NCBI RefSeq assembly: GCF_964063325.1
Contig: NZ_OZ061316.1
Coordinates: 1-64,000, forward strand
Length of the DNA: 64,000 nucleotides
Direction of reading: 5' to 3'
DNA from: Hafnia alvei
Lineage (GTDB): Bacteria; Pseudomonadota; Gammaproteobacteria; Enterobacterales; Enterobacteriaceae
Position numbers and translations under genes: made by a program. This document shows, in pieces, positions 16,511-26,400 of the stretch. The notes below the pieces were generated by a model. That model was not told where the DNA came from. It ran no database searches and saw only the letters and a list, made by a program, of their open reading frames with translations. The first letter of the stretch is position 1, and each line of letters starts with the position of its first letter.

Positions 16511-17686
16511 ATGAAATTCATTTCCCGTCGTATGCTGCTAATCGGTGCAGTCTTACTCATTATCATCATCGCCACAGTGAGCATTTATCTGCAGCGTCCA
16601 CAGTTGTCGAACTACGTTACCGCTACGGCACGCCTGGGCGACATCGAAAATACCGTTCTGGCCACAGGGCGAATAGACGCGATTGAACGCGTCAATGTCG
16701 GTGCTCAGGTTTCCGGTCAGGTGAAGTCGCTTAAAGTAAAACTTGGCGATCATGTAACCAAAGGGCAGTTGATAGCTGACATTGATGATGTGCCGCAGCG
16801 TAATGATTTGCGTACCGCCTCGGCGGCGCTGAACGTTGTAAAAGCCGACTTGCAGGCTAAACAGGCGCTACTGAAGCAGGCTGATCTGCGCTTCAAACGT
16901 CAGCGAAGCATGCTGAGCGAAGATGCCAGCTCACGTGAAGATTTTGAATCTGCCGAGGCTACCCTAGCGACTACACGTGCAGAGCTGTTGTCCCTTAACG
17001 CTCGTCTGGTGCAGGCGCAGATTGAAGTCGACAAGAAAAATGTCGATCTGGGCTATACCCGAGTACTAGCGCCGATGGAAGGTATCGTGATTGCGGTGGT
17101 GACTCAGCAGGGGCAGACTGTGAACTCAAGCCAGAGTGCGCCAACCATCATCAAGCTGGCTCGGCTGGATATGATGACCATCAAGGCCCAAATTTCTGAG
17201 GCCGACATTACTCGTATTGCCGCAGGGCAAAAGGCATACTTCACCATTTTCTCCGACCCAGACCGCCGCTATGACACCACGCTGCGGAGCGTGGAGCTAG
17301 CACCTGAGTCGGTGATGAAAGATGATCTCCTTGCCAGCAATAACTCCGGCTCCGGAACATCGAATGCTTCCGTGTACTACAACGCGCTATTAAACGTGTC
17401 AAACCTTGAAAATAGACTACGCATCGCCATGACGGCGCAGGTAACGTTAGTGGTAGGTGAAGCCAAAAATACGCTGCTGGTGCCGATTCAGGCCGTGCAT
17501 AAAGTTGAAGGGAATAAACAGCAGGTACAAGTATTGACCGGCGATAACAAGCGGGAACCCCGTGAGGTGAAAATCGGGATTAGCAACAGCGTCGATATTC
17601 AGATCCTCGAAGGCTTAAAGGCCGGGGAAACAGTGGTACTGTCGCAACCGGGTGAGAAACCGGCAGGGGAAGGACTCATCCTGTGA
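16511..17686 (+). CDS. macA: MacA-like periplasmic adaptor
   Basis: 391 residues from ATG 16511, in line with E. coli MacA. Domains: an N-terminal membrane anchor (LLIGAVLLIIIIATVSIYL), lipoyl half-motif (VLATGRIDAIERVNVGAQVSGQVKSL), a long coiled-coil hairpin about residues 100-175, second lipoyl half (DLGYTRVLAPMEGIVIAVVTQQGQTV), then beta-barrel and membrane-proximal domains. It couples MacB to an outer-membrane channel. An earlier ATG at 16487 would add 8 residues; 16511 is preferred because it opens with the usual charged MKF-S-R-R before the anchor. The stop overlaps the macB start (GTGA). Complete plasmid-borne macAB-OMF operon. Confidence 0.9.
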   Translation: MKFISRRMLLIGAVLLIIIIATVSIYLQRPQLSNYVTATARLGDIENTVLATGRIDAIERVNVGAQVSGQVKSLKVKLGDHVTKGQLIADIDDVPQRNDLRTASAALNVVKADLQAKQALLKQADLRFKRQRSMLSEDASSREDFESAEATLATTRAELLSLNARLVQAQIEVDKKNVDLGYTRVLAPMEGIVIAVVTQQGQTVNSSQSAPTIIKLARLDMMTIKAQISEADITRIAAGQKAYFTIFSDPDRRYDTTLRSVELAPESVMKDDLLASNNSGSGTSNASVYYNALLNVSNLENRLRIAMTAQVTLVVGEAKNTLLVPIQAVHKVEGNKQQVQVLTGDNKREPREVKIGISNSVDIQILEGLKAGETVVLSQPGEKPAGEGLIL

Positions 17687-19623
17687 GCAATATTATCGAG
17701 CTAAAGGGCATCAGCCGCAGCTATACCAACGGCGGACATGCACTGACGGTGCTGAAGGATATCACCCTGACCATCGCCGCCGGGGAACTGGTCGCGATCA
17801 TCGGCGCTTCAGGTTCTGGCAAGTCCACGCTAATGAATATTATGGGCTGCCTTGATGTGCCGGATAGCGGTGACTATTTCGTCAGCGGCAAGAATGCGGC
17901 TTATTTCTCCCCGGATGAGCTGGCAAGAGTGCGCCGCGAACATGTTGGATTTATCTTCCAGCGCTACCATCTGATGCCAGATTTGAGCGCACTCGGCAAC
18001 GTTGAGATCCCTGCTATTTACGCAAACAGCCAGCGTGACCTTCGCCGACAGCGAGCCGCTATGCTGCTTGCCAGACTGGGGCTGGAAGGGCGTGAACACC
18101 ATAAGCCAGGAGAACTCTCCGGCGGACAGCAGCAGCGTGTCAGTATTGCGCGATCGTTAATCAACGGGGGCGAGATTATTCTCGCAGATGAACCTACCGG
18201 CGCGCTGGATTCCCAATCTGGGCAGGAAGTACTTTCCATTCTCAGTGAGCTCAATCAGCGCGGGCACACGGTGGTGATGGTTACCCACGATATGAAAGTA
18301 GCGCAGCACGCACTGCGCATTATCGAGCTACGGGACGGAGAGATCATCTCTGACAGCGGCAGCCGAGTGACTATCACGGGATCTTTATCGCCGCCAAACC
18401 GCACCCGACAAAGTCGCTGGCAAAGCCTGCTTGATCGCACCAGAGAATCGTTGCATATGGCGCTGAAAGCGATGAACGCGCACCGTCTGCGCACGACGTT
18501 AACCATGACAGGCATTATCTTCGGCATCGCCGCAGTAGTGACGGTGGTGGCGCTGGGCGAGGGTGCCAAGCAGCAGACGCTGGAGAACATCAAGGATCTT
18601 GGCACTAACATGATCAAGATCTATCCCGGCAGTGACCTATTTGATGACAGCATCGACAATGATAGTATCCGTACTTTGGTCCCTGCAGATACGGATGCGT
18701 TGGCGAAGCAGCGCTTTGTTGACAGTGTGAGCCCTGAGGTTAGCGCTTCAGATAAAATCCGCTTTCGCGGAAAATCCGCCACCGCCTCAATCAACGGGGT
18801 TGGGCGTAATCACTTTCGCGTCAATGGCATTGAACTTTTGCAGGGGGCAACCTTCCGGGATGACCGCAATGGGTTGCAAGAAGTGATTATCGACGAAAAC
18901 GCACGTAAGGCGTTATTCGATGAAGCAGGGCTGAAAGCGCTGGGACAAATTGTCCTTCTTGGCTCCGTGCCGGCGCGGGTTGTAGGCATCGCCAAAAGCA
19001 ATAACTATGAGGCAAACCGCATTAACGTATGGATGCCCTACAGCACGGTAATGTACCGCATCATGGGCAAGCCGATACTGAGCAGCATTAGCATCCGGCT
19101 GAAGGACGATGTCGCTAATGAAGCTGCGGTCAGTGTGATTACTCAACTGCTCACCCAACGCCACGGTGTTAAGGACTTCCAGATTTACAATTTTGAGCAG
19201 ATTCGAAAATCTATCGAGCGTACCTCGATGACCTTCAGCATTCTGATCCTGATGGTGGCGTCTATATCCCTTATGATCGGCAGTATCGGCGTGATGAACA
19301 TTATGCTGGTTTCCGTCACCGAACGTACCCATGAAATCGGCATACGCATGGCCGTTGGTGCGCGGTGCAGCGATATTATGCAGCAATTCATGATTGAGGC
19401 TGTACTGGTGTGCCTGATCGGTGGCGCTTTAGGTATCGCACTGTCGTATGCTATCGCGCCGCTGCTTAACATGTTGGCGGGAGGGATGCTAACGGCTATC
19501 TACTCCTGGCAGGCCGCTGCCACCGCGCTTTTTTGCTCAACGTTAATCGGCATGATTTTCGGTTATCTCCCCGCCCGCAAAGCGGCAAAAATGAATCCGG
19601 TTGTTTCACTGGCCAGTGAGTAA
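17683..19623 (+). CDS. macB: MacB-like ABC exporter
   Basis: 646 residues, the usual MacB length. An N-terminal nucleotide-binding domain has Walker A GASGSGKST (about 45-53), signature LSGGQQQR, and Walker B ILADEPTGALD. A linker is followed by four predicted membrane helices, one near 275 and three at the C-terminus (IGVMNIMLVSVTERTHEIGIRMAVGA is the FtsX-like region), with a large periplasmic domain between. MacB uses ATP to drive periplasmic substrates (macrolides, enterotoxin, siderophores or lipopeptides in various bacteria) out via MacA and an outer-membrane duct. GTG start overlapping macA. The substrate cannot be told from sequence. Confidence 0.93.
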   Translation: MSNIIELKGISRSYTNGGHALTVLKDITLTIAAGELVAIIGASGSGKSTLMNIMGCLDVPDSGDYFVSGKNAAYFSPDELARVRREHVGFIFQRYHLMPDLSALGNVEIPAIYANSQRDLRRQRAAMLLARLGLEGREHHKPGELSGGQQQRVSIARSLINGGEIILADEPTGALDSQSGQEVLSILSELNQRGHTVVMVTHDMKVAQHALRIIELRDGEIISDSGSRVTITGSLSPPNRTRQSRWQSLLDRTRESLHMALKAMNAHRLRTTLTMTGIIFGIAAVVTVVALGEGAKQQTLENIKDLGTNMIKIYPGSDLFDDSIDNDSIRTLVPADTDALAKQRFVDSVSPEVSASDKIRFRGKSATASINGVGRNHFRVNGIELLQGATFRDDRNGLQEVIIDENARKALFDEAGLKALGQIVLLGSVPARVVGIAKSNNYEANRINVWMPYSTVMYRIMGKPILSSISIRLKDDVANEAAVSVITQLLTQRHGVKDFQIYNFEQIRKSIERTSMTFSILILMVASISLMIGSIGVMNIMLVSVTERTHEIGIRMAVGARCSDIMQQFMIEAVLVCLIGGALGIALSYAIAPLLNMLAGGMLTAIYSWQAAATALFCSTLIGMIFGYLPARKAAKMNPVVSLASE

Positions 19624-19626
19624 CCC

Positions 19627-20991
19627 ATGAAAATTTTATCACCTTTAGCAGTCTGCCTCGCTGCTACGCTCAGCACCGGTTGCGGAAACAGCCTGAAAAG
19701 CGACTACCATACACCCCATGTTAATTATCCGGTCAGTTGGCTCAAGGATGACAATGCCAGCACGACGGTGCCGTTTGACTGGAAGGCGTTTCACGATACT
19801 CAGCTTGATAACTGGATCCGGCAGGTTATGGCAAGCAACAATGACGTTGCTGGCGCCGTGTTGCGTGTCTACCGTGCCAGGCTTAATGCGGAGCGAGTTG
19901 GCATCGTTAACGATCCCAGTTTGAACGCTGTGATGAATGCCAATAGTAATAACGAACTAAACCATTCCTCATCATGGACGAAAAGCAGTTCTGCTAGCCT
20001 TGGTACCAGCTATGAAGTCGACCTATGGGGAAAAATCGCGCGCCAGCGGGATGCTGTGGAATGGGAAAGCCAGGCGACGGAAGAGGATTTAAGAGCAGCG
20101 CGTCTAACGCTGCTCTCTGACGCCAGCAACAACTACTGGCGGATCGGCTTCATAAACCAGCAAATGAACGTGCTTCAGCAGAGTATTAGCTATGCCAAAG
20201 AGACCTTGCGGCTGGCTAACGTTCGCTACAGCGCGGGCGGCGCTTCGTCGCTGGATGTGGCCGACGCCGAACAGAGTCTGTTGATGCAGGAAAATCGCCT
20301 TATAGCACTCAAGCACGAGCGCCTTCAGGCACTTAATGAGTGCACTCTACTACTGGGTGCGCCGCCAGGTAGCTCGGTCGTTGAACCTGCACGGCTGCCA
20401 GCGGGACCCATGCCGCAGATAAGCGCGAGTATCCCGGCAAGCGTGTTGAGCCACCGACCAGATATTAGTGCCAAAGAGTGGCGGGTGCGCGAGGCGCTTG
20501 TGAACGTCGATATAAAACGAACAGAGTATTACCCGGCGGTTAGTCTGACGGGTTCTCTGGGAACCTCCAGCACCTCACTGCTGACGTTCCTACATAATCC
20601 TGTCGGCTCTGTAGGGACAAGTCTGACACTGCCGTTCCTAGAGTGGCGGCAAAGAAGGGTAGATATCAAGATCGTTCGCAACGATTACGAGCAACGCGTA
20701 CTGGAGTTTAAGCAGGCACTGTACAAAGCCATGACCGGTATCGACGATGCGCTTTCATACCGCACCCAACTGTTGGCGCAGGAGACACATCTGCGTAATG
20801 TGCTTGAACTTGCGAGAAAGTCAGAACGGTTAAATGAAGTCCGCTACCGACAGGGTGCCGTGCCCATTACCTTCTGGCTGGATGCGCAGGAAAAACGCCG
20901 CCAGTCCGAGCTTTTACTTGATGAAAACCGCTTTAATCAGTACCAGAACCTGGCAAACATCTATCTGGAGTTTGGCGGTTCACAGCAATAG
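19627..20991 (+). CDS. Outer-membrane efflux lipoprotein (NodT/OprM family)
   Basis: 454 residues. Lipoprotein signal with lipobox STGC (Cys19 region of MKILSPLAVCLAATLSTGC). Two OEP repeats typical of TolC-like channels: W...F.D..L..WIRQVMASNNDV... and the second starting near VLSHRPDISAKEWRVREALVNVDI, with PAVSLTGSLG. It forms the trimeric duct for MacAB. It starts 3 bases after macB. Having its own OMF resembles PvdRT-OpmQ-type operons rather than E. coli macAB, which uses TolC. The stop at 20989-20991 is followed at once by Tn3-family transposase sequence, so the operon ends at a recombination junction. Confidence 0.88.
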   Translation: MKILSPLAVCLAATLSTGCGNSLKSDYHTPHVNYPVSWLKDDNASTTVPFDWKAFHDTQLDNWIRQVMASNNDVAGAVLRVYRARLNAERVGIVNDPSLNAVMNANSNNELNHSSSWTKSSSASLGTSYEVDLWGKIARQRDAVEWESQATEEDLRAARLTLLSDASNNYWRIGFINQQMNVLQQSISYAKETLRLANVRYSAGGASSLDVADAEQSLLMQENRLIALKHERLQALNECTLLLGAPPGSSVVEPARLPAGPMPQISASIPASVLSHRPDISAKEWRVREALVNVDIKRTEYYPAVSLTGSLGTSSTSLLTFLHNPVGSVGTSLTLPFLEWRQRRVDIKIVRNDYEQRVLEFKQALYKAMTGIDDALSYRTQLLAQETHLRNVLELARKSERLNEVRYRQGAVPITFWLDAQEKRRQSELLLDENRFNQYQNLANIYLEFGGSQQ

Positions 20992-20994
20992 TTG

Positions 20995-21810
20995 GGTTTT
21001 TTGGCGCATTTCGCTGGAGATTGCATCTTTGTACTGGAAGGGCTTCTGGAGCAGCAGACTGGGCTGAATCCGGTAGAAATTATGACGGACACGGCAGGAT
21101 CCAGCGATATCATTTTTGGCCTGTTCTGGTTACTGGGCTACCAGTTTTCCCCTCGTCTGGCCGATGCAGGCGGGGCGATATTCTGGCGGGCAGATAAAAC
21201 GGCACATTATGGTGCCCTGAATGAGCTGGCCCGGGGATGTGTTGAACTGTCAAAAATCGAATCCCAATGGGATGAAATGATGCGAATGGCGGGCTCACTG
21301 AAGCTTGGGACCATCCATGCATCAGAGCTTATTCGTTCACTGTTGAGAAGTAGCCGACCATCTGGTCTGGCTCAGGCGATTATGGAAGTGGGCCGGGTCA
21401 ACAAGACGTTATATCTTCTCAACTATATCGATGATGAGGATTACCGGCGTCGGATCCTCACTCAGCTCAACCGGGGAGAAGGACGCCATGCAGTGGCTCG
21501 AGCCATTTGCTACGGACAACGTGGTGAAATTAGAAAACGCTACCGTGAAGGGCAGGAAGATCAACTCGGTGCTCTGGGTCTGGTGACCAATGCGGTTGTG
21601 CTGTGGAACACACTTTACATGCAGGAGGCGTTGTCACATCTTCGCAAATCGGGGGAAACACCTGAAGAGGAGCATCTGGCAAGATTATCGCCGCTGATAC
21701 ATGGCCATATAAATATGCTGGGGCATTATACGTTTTCGTTACCGGAAGATATTCTGAAGGGCGAGTTAAGACCGTTAAATTTCAATACAAACAATGAATT
21801 AACCTCTTAG
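20995..21810 (+). pseudogene. Tn3-family transposase TnpA, C-terminal third
   Basis: About 270 residues, from GLLEQQTGLNPVEIMTDTAG through GLFWLLGYQFSPRLAD, IDDEDYRRRILTQLNRGEGRHAVARAI and EHLARLSPLIHGHINMLGHY to NFNTNNELTS. This is the conserved C-terminal part of Tn3-family TnpA, with the catalytic aspartate of MTDTAG region and the late glutamate region; the first two thirds are missing. A terminal inverted repeat follows. The efflux operon sits immediately upstream, so it may have been cargo or a fusion point of a Tn3-type transposon. Confidence 0.9.
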
Positions 21811-21842
21811 CGTGGTTTTTTACATCATTGGACCTCGACCCC
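21806..21842. repeat. Tn3-family terminal inverted repeat (tnpA-proximal)
   Basis: About 37 bases starting CTTAGCGTG, overlapping the tnpA stop, and ending CGACCCC. Ends of the Tn21/Tn3 superfamily IR (GGGGTCG ... CACGCTAAG in the other direction) are preserved; the middle is degenerate. The partner repeat was not found in the window. Confidence 0.55.
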
Positions 21843-22554
21843 CGTATACGCAAAAGACAACTTCAGCATCACTGCCAGTGACAGATTTTCACCGGCGGAA
21901 CACGTTGATCTATTGGTGCCTAAAAACGGGCTGCGTACCTTTTCGCAACCTCTGTTGTGAATACGACAGGGATACACTTCCCCCCTACATCATCATGGTT
22001 TTTTTCCTGAGCTTGTGGTTTTTTTGGCCTGAAAATTCGTCTGACTAGATCTTTATTTTGTGATTTTAGTTTATACGATCTATTGATCTAATAATTTTTA
22101 ATTTTTAGCATAATATGCTTTTTGATGTTGTTTTTTTGTGCTTGCAAGGCTTTATTTGTGAGAATATTCTTAATTTTAAGGAGTTTGTCGTTTTTTTAAC
22201 ACCCACGACATATTTGTGTTTATTTTTCATTCTATGTTCACTATATTTTAACTTATGAAACTTACATTATCTTACTCATTAATTTATAATTTTTATTCAC
22301 TATGTTTGTAAGTCAAAATATCTTATTTTTTATCCAGAAAGTTTCTGGTGTTAAAGGGCTTTGTTATATGTATACATTTTTATGAATTAGATACCTATAT
22401 GAAAAAGTTACCTCTACTGCATATTTAAAATAATTTGAATTATTTTATTCATACTATAAATTATCATGAAAGCTCAGGATGTTATTTTGTTATACTTTTT
22501 ATTTATTACGTCTGCCTGTATTTTTTTATCTCTAGATAATAAAGGTTTAACCTA
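21843..22554. other. Very AT-rich non-coding interval
   Basis: About 700 bases with no gene. From 22060 to 22550 the DNA is dominated by A/T with many T-runs, the type of curved DNA on which H-NS-like proteins nucleate. It contains the promoter region of the lipoprotein-adhesin unit. Confidence 0.5.
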
Positions 22555-23376
22555 ATGCCAAAAAAAATTATATTTTCAGTCGCTCTTATTACGACCTTTC
22601 TGTTCGGCTGTGATATGCATCAAAAAGCTGATGCAAGTACGGTAACCTCTACCTCGTTCAGTATTAATGTTTTACCTGTTATCATAAATGCAGTGGTCAA
22701 CGAAATACCTGAAATAAAAAGTGAGAGGCGTGATGCCGTGCTTAATGGTATTTGTCGTGTAGCTTATGGTGAAATTAAACCAGCGGCACTCAGGGATGAT
22801 ATCAATCAAGCGGGGTTGACTCAAAAAATTAGTGGTAGCGCTGATGCCTTGACCAAGCTCATACAAAGTGAGGATGTAAAATCTTATCAGACAGCATGCG
22901 CTGCCTACATGATTACGTCAATTGAGGCTATCCCTGATGTGAATCAGTATGTGAGTCAGCGTAAAGATAAGAAAGGACAACCCGTTATTGAAGTTAACGA
23001 AGAGGCGGTTATCAATCTGATGCCTTTCAGGCTGGGCGTCGCAAGAGCTACAGCGGAGTTATATGGGAAACTCGCGGCGGACCTGCCAGATAAAAAGCCT
23101 CTGTCAGTAGACATATATAACCAGAAAATCCATCGTTTATTTGCACAATCTGCTGCAGCATTTTTGTATGCCGTCAGGAAATATAATCAGGAAGAGATGA
23201 ATCATCATTATCAGTTGTTACTCTTACAAAAAGATAAGTTTAAATTTAAAAGTTCAACCGGATATTTAATGGATGTTGGTTTTGAAGGGGTAAGTCTATA
23301 TCTATATGGTACGCCGTGGCTGGCAAATGGATATATTATGGGCGTCACGCAAAGCATTGACATGACACTCAAGTGA
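22555..23376 (+). CDS. Uncharacterised lipoprotein upstream of the trimeric autotransporter
   Basis: 273 residues with signal MPKKIIFSVALITTFLFGC and lipobox (LFGC, Cys19). The mature part is mostly alpha-helical (PEIKSERRDAVLNGICRVAYGEIKPAALRDDINQAG..., VINLMPFRLGVARATAELYGKLAADLP) with four cysteines counting the lipobox residue (C19 in LFGCD, then GICRV and QTACAAY). I do not recognise the family. It lies 77 bases upstream of the adhesin gene in the same direction. Salmonella SadA has a helper lipoprotein SadB next to it; this protein is not obviously SadB, but the genetic position suggests a similar assembly role (inference). Confidence 0.75.
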   Translation: MPKKIIFSVALITTFLFGCDMHQKADASTVTSTSFSINVLPVIINAVVNEIPEIKSERRDAVLNGICRVAYGEIKPAALRDDINQAGLTQKISGSADALTKLIQSEDVKSYQTACAAYMITSIEAIPDVNQYVSQRKDKKGQPVIEVNEEAVINLMPFRLGVARATAELYGKLAADLPDKKPLSVDIYNQKIHRLFAQSAAAFLYAVRKYNQEEMNHHYQLLLLQKDKFKFKSSTGYLMDVGFEGVSLYLYGTPWLANGYIMGVTQSIDMTLK

Positions 23377-23453
23377 TATTTAGTAAACACTCAGCTTGTT
23401 AATAATCATCTCTATATTATTAATTACTCTCTTATATTAAGGGTATGGTTGCT

Positions 23454-26400
23454 ATGTCTATATCAAAGAGACTGACGAACTCCCGCCGTGCGGGAGTTGT
23501 TTCACTTTTTTCAGTGAAAAAAAATAAATTAAGCTTGTTGGTTAATGAAGTTATTTTACTTTCGCTCTGTGGTTGCGGGAACGCTTTTGCTGAAGCCACA
23601 TTAAGTGATGGGTCTATTAAAGTGATTTCCATACAGGCATCTAGCGGGGTAGCTAGTTCTTCTGGACCCGGCTCGATAGCAATAGGTAGTTCCGCAACAG
23701 CAAATGCATCAGGTCAGGCAGCTCTTGCTGTGGGATATTTGGCTTCAGCCAATGGGTCAGGCGCTACCGCTATTGGGCGTGATGCTAGTGCGGCCGCAAC
23801 TAATGCGTTAGCCCTCGGGAATGGCGCTTCATCGACGCTAGCGAACAGCGTTGCCCTCGGCAGTAACTCGACGGCCTCTGCTGTATCTAATACCACCGCA
23901 AATACCGTTGCAAACTCATTTATCAGCGGTAAAACCCTCTCCGTAGTACAGGCTCCCACCAATGGTGTGGTGGCTATTGGTAATCGGCAGATACAGGGGG
24001 TCGCGGATGGGCAGTTATCCAGCACCTCCACAGATGCCGTGAATGGGGCACAGCTTTACCAGGTAACGTCCGGGCTAAACAGCAATATTAATGCGTTTGG
24101 TTCTAGTACGGCCAGCGCACTGGGCGGTGGGGCAGCCTACAACAGCACGACCGGTGCGTGGACCGCCCCGAGCTACACCGTGCAGGGAAGCAGCTACAGC
24201 AATGTCGGTAGCGCGCTGGGGGGAGTAGACAGCAGCTTGACGAGCCTGAGCAATAGCATAGCATCCGGCGGCACCGGCGTGGTGCAGCGCACTGCCACCA
24301 GTAACGTAGCGACGCTGACGGCCATCGGAGGCACCGCGACAACGCCGGGCACGGCGCAGAAGCTGACCAATTTGGCTGCAGGCAATCTGGCGGCAGACTC
24401 CACTGACGCGGTAAACGGCAGTCAGCTGTTTGCCACCAATACCAATGTGGGCACGAATGCCACGAACTTAGCCAATCTAGGCACCAGTACGGCCAGCGCA
24501 CTGGGCGGCGGGGCAGCTTACAACAGCACGACCGGTGCGTGGACCGCCCCGAGCTACACCGTGCAGGGAAGCAACTACAGCAACATCGGTGATGCCTTTG
24601 GCGGCGTTGACGGTAGCCTGACGGCGTTAACCAGCAGCATTTCAGAGGGAACCACCGGCGTGGTGCAGCGTACCGATACGGCGAATAAAGCCGTCCTGAC
24701 CGCGGCCAACGGCACCGCCGCCGCCCCCGGAGAGACGCAGACGCTGGGCAATCTGACGGCAGGCAATCTGGCGGCAGACTCCACCGACGCGGTAAACGGC
24801 AGTCAGCTGTTTGCCACCAATACTAAAGTGGGTACGAATGCCACGAACTTAGCCAATCTAGGCACCAGTACGGCCAGCGCACTGGGCGGCGGGGCAGCTT
24901 ACAACAGCACGACCGGTGCGTGGACCGCCCCGAGCTACACCGTGCAGGGAAGCAACTACAGCAACATCGGTGATGCCTTTGGCGGCGTTGACGGTAGCCT
25001 GACGGCGTTAACCAGCAGCATTTCAGAGGGAACCACCGGCGTGGTGCAGCGTACCGATACGGCGAATAAAGCCGTCCTGACCGCGGCCAACGGCACCGCC
25101 GCCGCCCCCGGAGAGACGCAGACGCTGGGCAATCTGACGGCAGGCAATCTGGCGGCAGACTCCACCGACGCGGTAAACGGCAGTCAGCTGTTTGCCACCA
25201 ATACCAAAGTGGGTACGAATGCCACGAACTTAGCCAATCTAGGCACCAGTACGGCCAGCGCACTGGGCGGCGGGGCAGCCTACAACAGCACGACCGGTGC
25301 GTGGACCGCCCCGAGCTACACCGTGCAGGGAAGCAACTACAGCAACATCGGTGATGCCTTTGGCGGCGTTGACGGTAGCCTGACGGCGTTAACCAGCAGC
25401 ATTTCAGAGGGAACCACCGGCGTGGTGCAGCGTACCGATACGGCGAATAAAGCCGTCCTGACCGCGGCCAACGGCACCGCCGCCGCCCCCGGAGAGACGC
25501 AGACGCTGGGCAATCTGACGGCAGGCAATCTGGCGGCAGACTCCACCGACGCGGTAAACGGCAGTCAGCTGTTTGCCACCAATACTAAAGTGGGTACGAA
25601 TGCCACGAACTTAGCCAATCTAGGCACCAGTACGGCCAGCGCACTGGGCGGCGGGGCAGCCTACAACAGCACGACCGGTGCGTGGACCGCCCCGAGCTAC
25701 ACCGTGCAGGGAAGCAACTACAGCAACATCGGTGATGCCTTTGGCGGCGTTGACGGTAGCCTGACGGCGTTAACCAGCAGCATTTCAGAGGGAACCACCG
25801 GCGTGGTGCAGCGTACCGATACGGCGAATAAAGCCGTCCTGACCGCGGCCAACGGCACCGCCGCCGCCCCCGGAGAGACGCAGACGCTGGGCAATCTGAC
25901 GGCAGGCAATCTGGCGGCAGACTCCACCGACGCGGTAAACGGCAGTCAGCTGTTTGCCACCAATACTAAAGTGGGTACGAATGCCACGAACTTAGCCAAT
26001 CTAGGCACCAGTACGGCCAGCGCACTGGGCGGCGGGGCAGCTTACAACAGCACGACCGGTGCGTGGACCGCCCCGAGCTACACCGTGCAGGGAAGCAACT
26101 ACAGCAACATCGGTGATGCCTTTGGCGGCGTTGACGGTAGCCTGACGGCGTTAACCAGCAGCATTTCAGAGGGAACCACCGGCGTGGTGCAGCGTACCGA
26201 TACGGCGAATAAAGCCGTCCTGACCGCGGCCAACGGCACCGCCGCCGCCCCCGGAGAGACGCAGACGCTGGGCAATCTGACGGCAGGCAATCTGGCGGCA
26301 GACTCCACCGACGCGGTAAACGGCAGTCAGCTGTTTGCCACCAATACCAATGTGGGCACGAATGCCACGAACTTAGCCAATCTAGGCACCAGTACCGCCA

